DNA of 25,919 nucleotides, from IMG/VR virus record IMGVR_UViG_3300030943_001863, positions 1 through 25,919 of that record. One strand, written 5' to 3'. The position numbers and the translations under genes were made by a program. The DNA is from a virus. The notes beneath the pieces are model-generated. The model did not search any database, had not been told where the DNA came from, and saw nothing but the letters and a program-made list of their open reading frames with translations. This document shows, piece by piece, positions 1-6,631 of this stretch (position 1 is its first letter; the number at the start of each line of letters is the position of its first letter).

Positions 1-39
1 GTATCAAACGAGAAAGCTCCATTTTTGAAAGCCAGGCTT

Positions 40-1014
40 ATGAAAAGAATAAACAATTTATTTGACAAAGTAGTCACAAAAGACAATTTGATGTTTGCAT
101 ACCAAAAAGCCCGGAAAGGAAAGTCCGGGCAATATGGTGTCAAGATTTTTGAAAGAAATGTTGAAAGCAACATTGATCAGTTGTACAATGAACTGATAAC
201 AGGCACATATAAAACTTCTGAGTATAGCGTGTTTAAAATATATGACCCAAAAGAACGCGAAATATTCAGATTACCCTTCAGAGATAGAGTAGTTCACCAT
301 GCCATTATGAACATACTTGAACCTATATGGACATCGATATTTATTCACCACACATATTCATGCATAAAAGGCCGTGGAATACATGCTGTGTTGAAAGATT
401 TAAAACAGGACTTGAAAGATGGTGAGAACACAACATATTGTCTTAAACTAGACATAAAGAAGTTCTATCCAACTATTGATCATGAAGTTTTGAAATCTAT
501 TATCCGTCTAAAATTGAAAGATAATAAGCTACTTAACTTATTGGATGAAATAATTGATAGTGCTCCTGGTGTTCCAATTGGGAACTATTTATCACAGTTC
601 TTTGCAAATCTGTATTTATCCTACTTTGACCACTGGTTAAAGGAAGAAAATCAAGTAAAATACTATTACCGGTATGCAGATGACATTGTTATTCTAAGCG
701 GAAATAAACCGTATTTACACGAATTACATAAGGATATAGACGCTTATTTAGTAACTAAACTAAAGGTGCAGATAAAAGGTAATTATCAGGTATTTCCTGT
801 CGATTCTCGCGGTATTGACTTCGTAGGTTATGTTTTTTATCACTCACATGTTTTAATGCGTAAATCGATAAAGAAACGACTTTGTCGGAAAGCTGCAAAG
901 CTCAATAAAATGAAGCAAATAACAGACAAAGAATATAAAATTAAAATAGCTCCTTGGCTCGGTTGGGCTAAGCATTGCAATTCAAAAAACTTATTAAAAA
1001 CTGTATTAAATTAA
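40..1014 (+). CDS. DGR-type reverse transcriptase
   Basis: This is a 324-residue reverse transcriptase of the diversity-generating retroelement class. It would copy a template repeat RNA into adenine-mutagenised cDNA that replaces the variable repeat of a target gene. Visible motifs are the fingers segment around IYDPKEREIFRLPFRDR (68-83), a catalytic Asp in LKLDIKKFYPTID (135-147), the DGR hallmark VPIGNYLSQFF (178-188; SQ where most RTs differ), YADD (212-215), and a thumb-like basic C-terminus. Length and the MKR...NL opening match the Bordetella phage BPP-1 RT, which supports ATG 40. The frame is open to base 1, and TTG 25 is an alternative start. No template repeat, Avd gene or variable repeat is visible in the window, so these probably lie upstream. 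The next gene overlaps or abuts its stop codon. Confidence 0.93.
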   Translation: MKRINNLFDKVVTKDNLMFAYQKARKGKSGQYGVKIFERNVESNIDQLYNELITGTYKTSEYSVFKIYDPKEREIFRLPFRDRVVHHAIMNILEPIWTSIFIHHTYSCIKGRGIHAVLKDLKQDLKDGENTTYCLKLDIKKFYPTIDHEVLKSIIRLKLKDNKLLNLLDEIIDSAPGVPIGNYLSQFFANLYLSYFDHWLKEENQVKYYYRYADDIVILSGNKPYLHELHKDIDAYLVTKLKVQIKGNYQVFPVDSRGIDFVGYVFYHSHVLMRKSIKKRLCRKAAKLNKMKQITDKEYKIKIAPWLGWAKHCNSKNLLKTVLN

Positions 1015-1327
1015 AAGGTTCTCTGATTTCGGAATAAAAACAAATGAAGATAAAAACATATTTGCAGTGCCTATTATATCAATAGAAGAGGTTACTAACT
1101 GCGAAATAGAAGTGTTGGATTTTGAGGCTAATGTAAAGACTAAGCATGGTCCAGGAAGATATATTGTAAAAGTGCGATATGAAAATATAGAGCGGAAATT
1201 TTTTACCAATGCAGCCCCAATTAAAGAGGCTTTGGACAAGGTTCAAAAACAAGATTTTCCATTCTTAGCAACGATAAAACAACAGCGGTTTGGTAGTGGA
1301 AGCGGAAAAACATTTTATTTCACATAA
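1010..1327 (+). CDS. small DGR-associated protein, non-canonical start
   Basis: This ORF of about 105 residues follows the RT and overlaps its stop if read from ATT 1010. From there it reads IKRFSDFGIKTNED, then a compact beta-rich protein ending in KTFYFT. From memory, similar small proteins starting M-K-(K/R)-F-S-D-(F/L)-G-I and ending in PF-x-(A/T)-T-I...F-x-F-T sit directly after DGR reverse transcriptases in Bacteroides; I could not verify this. The first ordinary start is GTG 1067, which would remove the N-terminal 19 residues. The frame is closed upstream by TAA 1007-1009. Options are initiation at ATT, an ATA at 1034 or 1058, GTG 1067, or slippage from the RT frame. The function is unknown; an OB-like nucleic-acid-binding role in the DGR is only a guess. 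Confidence 0.6.
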   Translation: MKRFSDFGIKTNEDKNIFAVPIISIEEVTNCEIEVLDFEANVKTKHGPGRYIVKVRYENIERKFFTNAAPIKEALDKVQKQDFPFLATIKQQRFGSGSGKTFYFT

Positions 1328-1339
1328 AACAAAATAGAT

Positions 1340-1759
1340 ATGATACTAGGTTACAAAAAGCTTTTTCCTTGGAACAAACCAACGGAATTCGACCGTAAAA
1401 TAATAAACGGTCATAAGAAACACACAATACGAGTAGATGAACATGACCGGTGGCGTGCCGGAAGGCGAATAAATCACTGTCATGGCGTTAGAACTAAGCA
1501 CTTTGATAATTTCTACAATAACGATTGTACAGGCACACAGAAAATTGAAATTAAATGGAGTCACTTATACAAAGATGCACCGCGTGCTGCTGTCTATGTC
1601 GATGATAAATGCATTGGTACATATACAAACATGTATCCTTCAGGACTATTAAAAGTTTTAGCATATAACGATGGTTTCGACTCAGTTGATGACTTCTTTA
1701 AATGGTTCAATACAGACTTTACTGGAAAACTAATTCACTGGACTGATTTACGGTATTGA
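1340..1759 (+). CDS. ASCH-like domain protein
   Basis: This 139-residue protein has the look of an ASCH/PUA-like RNA-binding fold. It has a GYKKLFPWNKPTEFDRKI opening, a KKHTIR motif around 26-31, a basic RWRAGRRI segment at 37-44, and a conserved C-terminus with NDGF, DFFKWF and IHWTDLRY. I recall very similar proteins as common accessory genes of Bacteroides phages. ASCH proteins are proposed to bind RNA, and some relatives hydrolyse modified nucleosides, but no catalytic assignment can be made here. It starts at ATG 1340, 12 bases after the preceding gene, and is probably co-transcribed with the DGR genes. Its role in the phage is unknown. Confidence 0.65.
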   Translation: MILGYKKLFPWNKPTEFDRKIINGHKKHTIRVDEHDRWRAGRRINHCHGVRTKHFDNFYNNDCTGTQKIEIKWSHLYKDAPRAAVYVDDKCIGTYTNMYPSGLLKVLAYNDGFDSVDDFFKWFNTDFTGKLIHWTDLRY

Positions 1760-1779
1760 TAACTCCTAAAACTAATAAT

Positions 1780-2238
1780 ATGGACTTAGTAACAGCAAAA
1801 AATATCCTGAATAACAGGACATCGACCAAAGAAGAACTCCGCGAAGCTTTAGCCTTCGCAGTTGGAGTTCCCTATAAGGAAAAGTATAAAAAACAAGTAA
1901 CGGTCTTTACTGTTTGTCGGGATTACTTCTGCGAAGAGTATGCGAAGTATAGCGGAATTCGTTATTCATTTGGGGCTAAAGATGGCAAATCGTTGGCAAA
2001 CTTGCTCAAGAAAATAGAAAAAATAGTGGATAACCCGTCGGATGATCAGATTGTGGTAGATACTTTCAAAGTGACTATACAGCAGCTTCCAGATTGGTAT
2101 AAACAGAATGGATTCAGTCTTTCAGTGATTGATAGCAAGTTTAATGAGATCGTGTCAGCAATTAAAAAGAATGGAAAACAACCAACAGCCGTTACCACAG
2201 ACTACAAGCAAAGAGTCATTGAAGATTTACTCTCCTGA
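1780..2238 (+). CDS. conserved hypothetical phage protein
   Basis: This is a 152-residue soluble, mostly helical protein that I cannot assign to a named family. A basic, Cys- and Tyr-containing middle (VCRDYFCEEYAKYSG) is followed by LPDWYKQNGFSLSVIDSKF, a segment I remember from hypothetical proteins in the replication or accessory regions of Bacteroides mobile elements. ATG 1780 is preferred because the upstream TTG 1756 overlaps the previous stop codon and the intervening residues look non-conserved. Its 3' end overlaps the next gene by 68 bases in another frame, which suggests translational coupling. Confidence 0.6.
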   Translation: MDLVTAKNILNNRTSTKEELREALAFAVGVPYKEKYKKQVTVFTVCRDYFCEEYAKYSGIRYSFGAKDGKSLANLLKKIEKIVDNPSDDQIVVDTFKVTIQQLPDWYKQNGFSLSVIDSKFNEIVSAIKKNGKQPTAVTTDYKQRVIEDLLS

Positions 2239-2707
2239 TGTAGTACAGCAGTCGCTTGCAACTATTAAGACAGCCAACGATGCATTGGCTGTGTATAATA
2301 AAGTTCCGAGCCTTGCAAAGCTTCGCAAAGAGTTCGGAAGTGATAAAATAGAGGCAATTATAAAGCTTTACCTGATTGAAATAACCGAATTGGTAAACCT
2401 AAAGCGTCCACTGACAGAACCGCAAATTGAATATATTGCTAAAGAGGTTCTATCGACCTATTACATGCTTACTATTGCCGATGTACATGTGATATTTAGA
2501 AAGATTAAACACGGTGAATTTGGCAGCATGTACGAAAGTATGGACGTTCCAAAGGTGCTTAAAATCTTTCAGCTATACTTTGATGAACGTTGCGAAATTG
2601 CTGAATATAATAGTCGTAACAATGGAATTTACGATAAAGGGGATAACATAACATCAGCCACAATGACCAAGTATTTTAATGATTTAGAAAAGAAACTAAA
2701 AAAATGA
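2171..2707 (+). CDS. conserved hypothetical protein, possible DUF6633-like
   Basis: This is a 178-residue helical protein. Recognisable features are KVPSLAKLRKEFG (about 39-51) and, towards the C-terminus, TIADVHVIFRKIKHGEFG followed by YFDERCEIAEYNS. This pattern recalls a family of Bacteroides mobile-element proteins possibly annotated DUF6633; that label is from memory. ATG 2171 gives the natural N-terminus MENNQQ. The earlier ATG 2129 lies deeper in the preceding gene and adds residues that read like out-of-frame sequence. It overlaps the previous gene by 68 bases, and its stop codon overlaps the next start in ATGA. Its function is unknown. Confidence 0.6.
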   Translation: MENNQQPLPQTTSKESLKIYSPDVVQQSLATIKTANDALAVYNKVPSLAKLRKEFGSDKIEAIIKLYLIEITELVNLKRPLTEPQIEYIAKEVLSTYYMLTIADVHVIFRKIKHGEFGSMYESMDVPKVLKIFQLYFDERCEIAEYNSRNNGIYDKGDNITSATMTKYFNDLEKKLKK

Positions 2708-2904
2708 CTCACAAACGATACATGCACCCAACTATTGAACTTTGTCGGGACTGTGAAGGCACTGGAACAATGTATGTTTACGACAAATACGATTTGTTAC
2801 ATCAAGAACCAATTGCAATAAATTGTACAACCTGTGAAAGCAGTGGACGCGTATTAGTAAGTAAAATAACAGTGATAACAGTTGAACCATTTAAAACCAA
2901 ATAA
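2704..2904 (+). CDS. small CxxC zinc-ribbon-like protein
   Basis: This 66-residue protein has two Cys pairs, CRDCEGTG (14-21) and CTTCESSG (41-48), spaced to bind one zinc ion. The CxxCxGxG pattern resembles one half of the DnaJ zinc-finger region, and no J domain is present. It is probably a structural zinc knuckle for protein or RNA contact. It begins in the ATGA overlap with the preceding gene, so it is likely the last cistron of the accessory operon before the separate promoter at 2882-2913. Confidence 0.6.
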   Translation: MTHKRYMHPTIELCRDCEGTGTMYVYDKYDLLHQEPIAINCTTCESSGRVLVSKITVITVEPFKTK

Positions 2905-2913
2905 CTATATTTG
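2882..2913 (+). promoter_or_regulatory. Bacteroidota-type promoter for the secreted-protein gene
   Basis: TATATTTG at 2906-2913 is a perfect match to the Bacteroidota -7 consensus TAnnTTTG. A TTG at 2882-2884 lies 21 bases upstream, close to the expected -33 spacing. Initiation would fall a few bases before ATG 2929, leaving a very short leader. It suggests that the next gene is expressed independently of the phage operons. The assignment is by consensus only. Confidence 0.6.
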
Positions 2914-2928
2914 TAAAAAAATACAGCC

Positions 2929-3393
2929 ATGAAAAAACTAATATTATCAATTTTCCTTTTAGCGTCGGTATACGCAAGTGCACAAATTAAGTTTATATCA
3001 ACTAATAAGGATGATATGCGTGCCCTGAGTGATAGTCTCATGTCGAATGCAAAACGTCACTATGTATTTAAATCGGAAAAAAACAGCGAGTATGCTTTTA
3101 AATATGAGTATGTAAATACCGTAGATGACTCAGACCGGTTATATGTTCTATTTCGGATTATAAAGAAAGGCGAGAATAAAGACTTGGAAATTAAAGGAGT
3201 TCCTGAATATCGTTTTGAGTCTGTTTCGGGGCGTTTCTTAGACCTTTTCCCATTCTGGAGTAAGTTTATCAATCCGGGTGAAAATATGGACGCGTTGCAA
3301 GCTAAAGGCGTTACGTATATCAAACGTGATAATATGACTTATCTGATTAATAAAGGCGGTGAAAACTGGAGTCTATCATTGAAAGATTATTGA
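2929..3393 (+). CDS. secreted protein, possible lysogenic-conversion gene
   Basis: This 154-residue protein has a clear Sec signal peptide: MKK, a hydrophobic core ILSIFLLASVYA, then S-A-Q with likely cleavage near residue 18. The mature part is soluble and beta-rich with no Cys, so it should be periplasmic or secreted rather than a lipoprotein. I do not recognise the family. It has its own consensus promoter and ends just before a strong bidirectional terminator, which isolates it from the late operons. Such an isolated secreted gene among phage modules is typical of a moron expressed in the lysogen. It could affect host envelope or fitness, but no function can be read from the sequence. Confidence 0.7.
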   Translation: MKKLILSIFLLASVYASAQIKFISTNKDDMRALSDSLMSNAKRHYVFKSEKNSEYAFKYEYVNTVDDSDRLYVLFRIIKKGENKDLEIKGVPEYRFESVSGRFLDLFPFWSKFINPGENMDALQAKGVTYIKRDNMTYLINKGGENWSLSLKDY

Positions 3394-3414
3394 TATAAAT
3401 TGCGAAACCCAATA

Positions 3415-3449
3415 AAAAAGCCTCAGACTTAATTGTCTGAGGCTTTTTT
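3415..3449. terminator. bidirectional intrinsic terminator
   Basis: A perfect 9-bp stem (GCCTCAGAC at 3420-3428, GTCTGAGGC at 3435-3443) encloses the loop TTAATT. Six A's precede it and six T's follow it, so it can terminate transcription from both sides. It sits between convergent genes: the secreted-protein gene on plus and the gpG-like gene on minus, whose stop codon overlaps its edge. Confidence 0.93.
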
Positions 3450-3912
3450 ATTTCATATTGTCTAAATCATCCAGCTTTCTTTCAAAAGCTTCGATATTAC
3501 GTTTATCCACTTCAGCAGAATCACCAATAAACTTACGAGCCGTAATAGTAACGTTATGGTTGCGTCCGGCGTTAGTTGTGCCCTCGTTTTGTGCTTTAGA
3601 GTACTTCTTATCGGATACTATTGTAACTTCGCCATTAGCGGCATTTTTGTACTCTATACTCATTCCCAAATCACCGGTGTCACCGGTTAGAATCTTTCGG
3701 GTTGCTTTTGCCCCGGTAATTTTTGGGTTTAGCCTACGTTTCACCTCTTCCCAGGATTCATTTTGCGTGTCCATAAAGCCTTCGTTCTGGAAGTTCTCGG
3801 TAAAAACATCCCTGGCATTTTTACCCATAATAATGGGTGCATCGTCATCAATAAACCGTCTGGCCTCTTCTGACATGTTTAGTAAGTGGCTTGCAAATTG
3901 GTCTCCATCCAT
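3448..3912 (-). CDS. Mu gpG-like virion morphogenesis / tail completion protein
   Basis: This 154-residue protein resembles the phage virion morphogenesis family (Mu gpG and P2 gpS type), which joins head to tail or completes the tail. Supporting features are the charged helical N-terminus, the SWEEVKRRL...KILTGDTGDLGMSIEY segment (about 53-89), and the NAGRNHNVTITARKFIG stretch (about 116-132). The RKILTGDTGDLGMSI pattern is the recognisable part, since family members carry K-x-L-x-x-(S/T)-G-x-L-x-x-S-I there. It follows the MuF-like gene as gpG follows gpF in Mu. It is the last gene of the leftward late operon and ends in the bidirectional terminator. A 128-base gap with hairpins separates it from the preceding gene. 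Confidence 0.75.
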   Translation of the reverse strand: MDGDQFASHLLNMSEEARRFIDDDAPIIMGKNARDVFTENFQNEGFMDTQNESWEEVKRRLNPKITGAKATRKILTGDTGDLGMSIEYKNAANGEVTIVSDKKYSKAQNEGTTNAGRNHNVTITARKFIGDSAEVDKRNIEAFERKLDDLDNMK

Positions 3913-3963
3913 AAATTTTGTATTAAATATCAGCTAATGAGTACAATTATTCAAAATATATTG

Positions 3964-4047
3964 TACTTTTGTCATGTCGGAGCTGCGTGCTCTGACGCTA
4001 CCCAGGGCGAATATGTGATTTATCACTTGTTCGCCCTGGTTCATTTT
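3964..4047 (+). ncRNA. candidate small structured RNA, or intercistronic hairpins
   Basis: The gap between the MuF-like and gpG-like genes holds a plus-strand TACTTTTG (3964-3971), an exact match to TAnnTTTG. It is followed by hairpin 1 (arms 3976-3983 and 3989-3996, one G-U pair, loop TGCGT) and hairpin 2 (CCAGGGCGAA 4002-4011 with TTCGCCCTGG 4030-4039, and an inner GTGA/TCAC stem). TTCATTTT follows, a modest U-tract that runs into the end of the MuF gene. Read on plus, this could be a ~70-base RNA antisense to the late mRNA 3' end. Read on minus, the same structures could be a processing or attenuation element between two cistrons. No -33 match is visible. Confidence 0.35.
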
Positions 4048-5360
4048 ACGAATACGTGAACATCTTCCCCGGTCATAACAATGATTTTCTTCAGGTTCAA
4101 CCTATCATCTAAACTAAATTGCCATTTTGCAAAGCGTTCCAGATACGATTTTGAAACAATATCCGTGCATTTTATTACTGCTATATCAGCCTGTTGTGAA
4201 GCTTTTAAAACATTTTTACTCAAATGGTTTGCATCGGTCAACTTAAATTCAAGTAGGTTTCCATCTCCCAGACAATCAGGACATTTTGTTTTATGCATTG
4301 CCTGATATGCTTTGCCGTAGTAGCGCGTTCTCAATTCAACTTCAGACTGGTGAATACGGGGCAATAAAGTGGCTTCTTTTACTACCTTATTTTTTACCAA
4401 TGCTTCTACAATCTTTGCATTTTCAACCGTTTCAGGCTCTTTAATGCAAAGGAAATGTTCTTTGTACTTCACGCCTGAAGCTGTTACTTTATTCATATAA
4501 GCAACATCGTCCGGATTATACAATACACCAACATCTGGTATATGTTTGTCAACACGACTGAAGTACGGATGTTTATCCGTAAATATCTGATCGGTGTAAT
4601 AGGGATTACCTTCGAGTCCGGGCGAAACAGGAACCGGTTTAATATCGGTATTGTCAGTAACTGCTTTGTCGGTGTTCTTCCAATCACATTTACAATTATA
4701 GATACAACCAGGCGTGTTGTTTACTAAGAACGAATCATCCATTGACCAAATACGGCCAACGTATGTAAGGTGAAGTTCACGCGGTGAAGCGGAACGGGTT
4801 CTCAACCATTCAATATTTGGGAATAAGCGTTTTTCTTGTGTGAATTGCGCCCATTGTTTGGCTACACGACACCGGTGCGAAGTGGTATTATATTCAGCAG
4901 CCTGAGCGCGGTTGGCTCTACCAATAACTACTTTTGCAGCTTTCTGATACTCTTCTTTGCTTCGCTCAACTCCATTTATATCTGCTTTACAGGCATCCAA
5001 CAATTGAATGGTGTAATTAGATTTGGCAGCTGCTAACCGGCTCACATTGTTTTTAAACAGCTTCGCAGTCTCTTCGTTATCGGATGCAACGGCACGATGT
5101 AAATCGTCGTTATACGTGTCGAAAATAGGGCGCATGAGTTCGCTACCTTTTCCCTGCCATATTTGCTCTACAGCACTGTTTAAATCTGTCTGACGGTTGG
5201 CCAGTTGTAAGTTTGGATATTCGGAAATAGCCAATTGGCGTATTTCTAAATCATTGTCGAAATAAAGTTTGTCGGTGTCGAGTTCCCCATCTTCTAATAC
5301 AACTTTTCCAAAGTTTAGAACTTTGGAAAAGTTTAGTTTTTCAGTAGATGGGGCTAATCG
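4041..5360 (-). CDS. MuF-like minor head protein with C-terminal nuclease-like domain, expressed as -1 frameshift partner of portal
   Basis: This is the -1 frame downstream of the portal gene: 439 codons from the shift site to TGA. The only usual start is TTG 5234, giving 397 residues, yet the frame reads like protein for 42 codons before it (for example KVVLEDGELDTDKLYF). Numbered from TTG 5234, a helical N-terminal half leads to the Mu gpF/SPP1 gp7-type motif at 148-185 (SASPRELHLTYVGRIW, then CIYNCKCDW), characteristic of minor head proteins bound to the portal. The C-terminal ~100 residues look unrelated: CPDCLGDGNLLEFK (318-331), ASQQADIAVI, and a KKIIVMTG strand. This resembles CdiA C-terminal tRNase/PD-(D/E)xK toxin domains, which are known in polyvalent phage head proteins. 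It likely acts in capsid assembly and possibly on nucleic acid in the infected cell. Confidence 0.78.
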   Translation of the reverse strand, partial: RLAPSTEKLNFSKVLNFGKVVLEDGELDTDKLYFDNDLEIRQLAISEYPNLQLANRQTDLNSAVEQIWQGKGSELMRPIFDTYNDDLHRAVASDNEETAKLFKNNVSRLAAAKSNYTIQLLDACKADINGVERSKEEYQKAAKVVIGRANRAQAAEYNTTSHRCRVAKQWAQFTQEKRLFPNIEWLRTRSASPRELHLTYVGRIWSMDDSFLVNNTPGCIYNCKCDWKNTDKAVTDNTDIKPVPVSPGLEGNPYYTDQIFTDKHPYFSRVDKHIPDVGVLYNPDDVAYMNKVTASGVKYKEHFLCIKEPETVENAKIVEALVKNKVVKEATLLPRIHQSEVELRTRYYGKAYQAMHKTKCPDCLGDGNLLEFKLTDANHLSKNVLKASQQADIAVIKCTDIVSKSYLERFAKWQFSLDDRLNLKKIIVMTGEDVHVFVK

Positions 5361-5366
5361 AAAAAA
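5285..5366 (-). promoter_or_regulatory. -1 programmed ribosomal frameshift signal, portal to MuF
   Basis: On the minus strand the portal frame ends AGT TTT TTC GAT TAG, so bases 5366-5360 form the heptamer T TTT TTC in frame for -1 slippage. After a six-base spacer (GATTAG, which includes the stop codon), an outer stem begins: CCCCATCT (5353-5346) with AGATGGGG (5292-5285). It encloses a perfect 15-bp stem (5333-5319 with 5315-5301) with a three-base loop. Slippage continues at CGA (5358-5360) into the MuF-like frame. Slippery site, spacer length and strong structure all fit known -1 signals. A homopolymer sequencing error could mimic the heptamer junction but would not create the structure. 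Confidence 0.75.
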
Positions 5367-6622
5367 CTGAGCGACTGGTTACTTGCTTTGGCCGGTTGTG
5401 TTTTTGGGTTCTCCTTGTCAAGCATTACACCGTAAGTACTTTCTATGTATTCGGTTGTAAGGTTATAGCCGTATTTGAGCAACTCACTGTCTTCCTTAAT
5501 CTTTTCACTTGGTTTCACGTTCTTTTTAGCCTGAAGCTCCACGGTGTAGCCTTCCGGTATATCAAAACCAAGGTTGCGTAAAACAGGAACGAAATCATCA
5601 TTAATCCAGTCCTGAACATCCGCAATATCAGCATCGGTTATATCCTGGAACATTTGAAGGTGAACGTCGGCTTGTGATTTGCTAGAACCATCGTCCATGG
5701 TCATGGTTTGCCCTACAATACCTTTGGACATTTCTTTGTTGATACGCTCAATCTTCTTATCAAACACATTGAAAGAATCGGTTTTCTGATTCTCTTTGAT
5801 TTCAATTTCAGTCTGTTTGTCAAAGATTCCATAACTGGAAGTCCCCATCATTTGCAACCACTCCTGAAGCTCATCTTTGTGCTTTTTGGTATTGATCATT
5901 GTTTTTGCAATACGGATAGGCACACCGAATATTTGTTCAAACTCATCCCACGAAGCCCATGAATGTCTTTTATAGATGGTCATTGGCGCAATGCGCTCCA
6001 GGATACCGCCTTTGTCGGGTGATAGTTGAACATAGATAAGAAAGTTTGAAAAATCTTCGTACCGGATAGCAACACCGGTAGGGTTATGGGCTTCTTTCAA
6101 AAGCAGTCCTTTTTCTGGAATAATGTTTTCACGAGGTATATCAACGAGTTTGCGAATACTTCCCGAAGTGAAGTCTGATATTAGGAACATGCTGTATTCA
6201 TAGAACTTTGACTCCATTGCTTTACGGATAGCATGACGAAACCACTTTTTATTGATTTGTTTTGAACGCTCATCATCCTGTTTACCTTCAGTATCTTTGA
6301 ATACGGCAATTTTATTTACCACCCGCAAAATACGTTGTTGGATAGCTCCCTGAAGGTGATTGTCCAACATAGCATCTTTGTACAGCTGTTGTATCAGGTA
6401 CGTTACCGGATGAAAAGGGTCATAGCGTGCGAAACGTGCGTTTTGCCAATCGGTTACTTCTTTTCGATACATGGATTCATACAGCCGGAAATAGTCTATT
6501 TCCATAGTATCAGAACCCCGTGTGTCGGTTATGGGTGGTTTCTTAGCGTTGCGTCCAGTTGGTTGTACGTTAGTTGGCTTTGCTGCCAATGCTAATTTAT
6601 TGAAGTCTTTTTGCTTTTTCAT
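5354..6622 (-). CDS. portal protein, DUF935 / Mu gp29-like
   Basis: This 422-residue protein belongs to the DUF935 portal family of Mu-like phages, which forms the ring at the capsid vertex through which DNA is packaged. Recognisable segments are the N-terminal FHPVTYLIQQLYKDAMLDNHLQGAI region, the SWASWDEFEQIFGVPIRIAK motif typical of DUF935 proteins (around residue 230), and the C-terminal SSKSQADVHLQMFQDITDADI helix region. ATG 6622 is the natural start. It lies in the leftward late operon between the gp36-like protein and the MuF-like frame. The last codons before TAG form a T TTT TTC slippery heptamer, so a fraction of the product is expected to continue as a portal-MuF fusion of about 860 residues. 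Confidence 0.9.
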   Translation of the reverse strand: MKKQKDFNKLALAAKPTNVQPTGRNAKKPPITDTRGSDTMEIDYFRLYESMYRKEVTDWQNARFARYDPFHPVTYLIQQLYKDAMLDNHLQGAIQQRILRVVNKIAVFKDTEGKQDDERSKQINKKWFRHAIRKAMESKFYEYSMFLISDFTSGSIRKLVDIPRENIIPEKGLLLKEAHNPTGVAIRYEDFSNFLIYVQLSPDKGGILERIAPMTIYKRHSWASWDEFEQIFGVPIRIAKTMINTKKHKDELQEWLQMMGTSSYGIFDKQTEIEIKENQKTDSFNVFDKKIERINKEMSKGIVGQTMTMDDGSSKSQADVHLQMFQDITDADIADVQDWINDDFVPVLRNLGFDIPEGYTVELQAKKNVKPSEKIKEDSELLKYGYNLTTEYIESTYGVMLDKENPKTQPAKASNQSLSFFD

Positions 6623-6631
6623 ATCTATGAA

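Noticed and set aside
1067-1327. GTG 1067 as the certain start of the DGR accessory protein
   Set aside because: It removes residues that look conserved (KRFSDFGIKT), so the start is left uncertain and placed upstream.
2704-2904. DnaJ-type chaperone
   Set aside because: Only the CxxCxGxG-like pairs are present; the J domain and other zinc modules are missing in this 66-residue protein.
4493-4687. Small minus and plus ORFs within the MuF, portal and terminase genes
   Set aside because: They are out-of-frame shadows of larger conserved genes without motifs or plausible starts.
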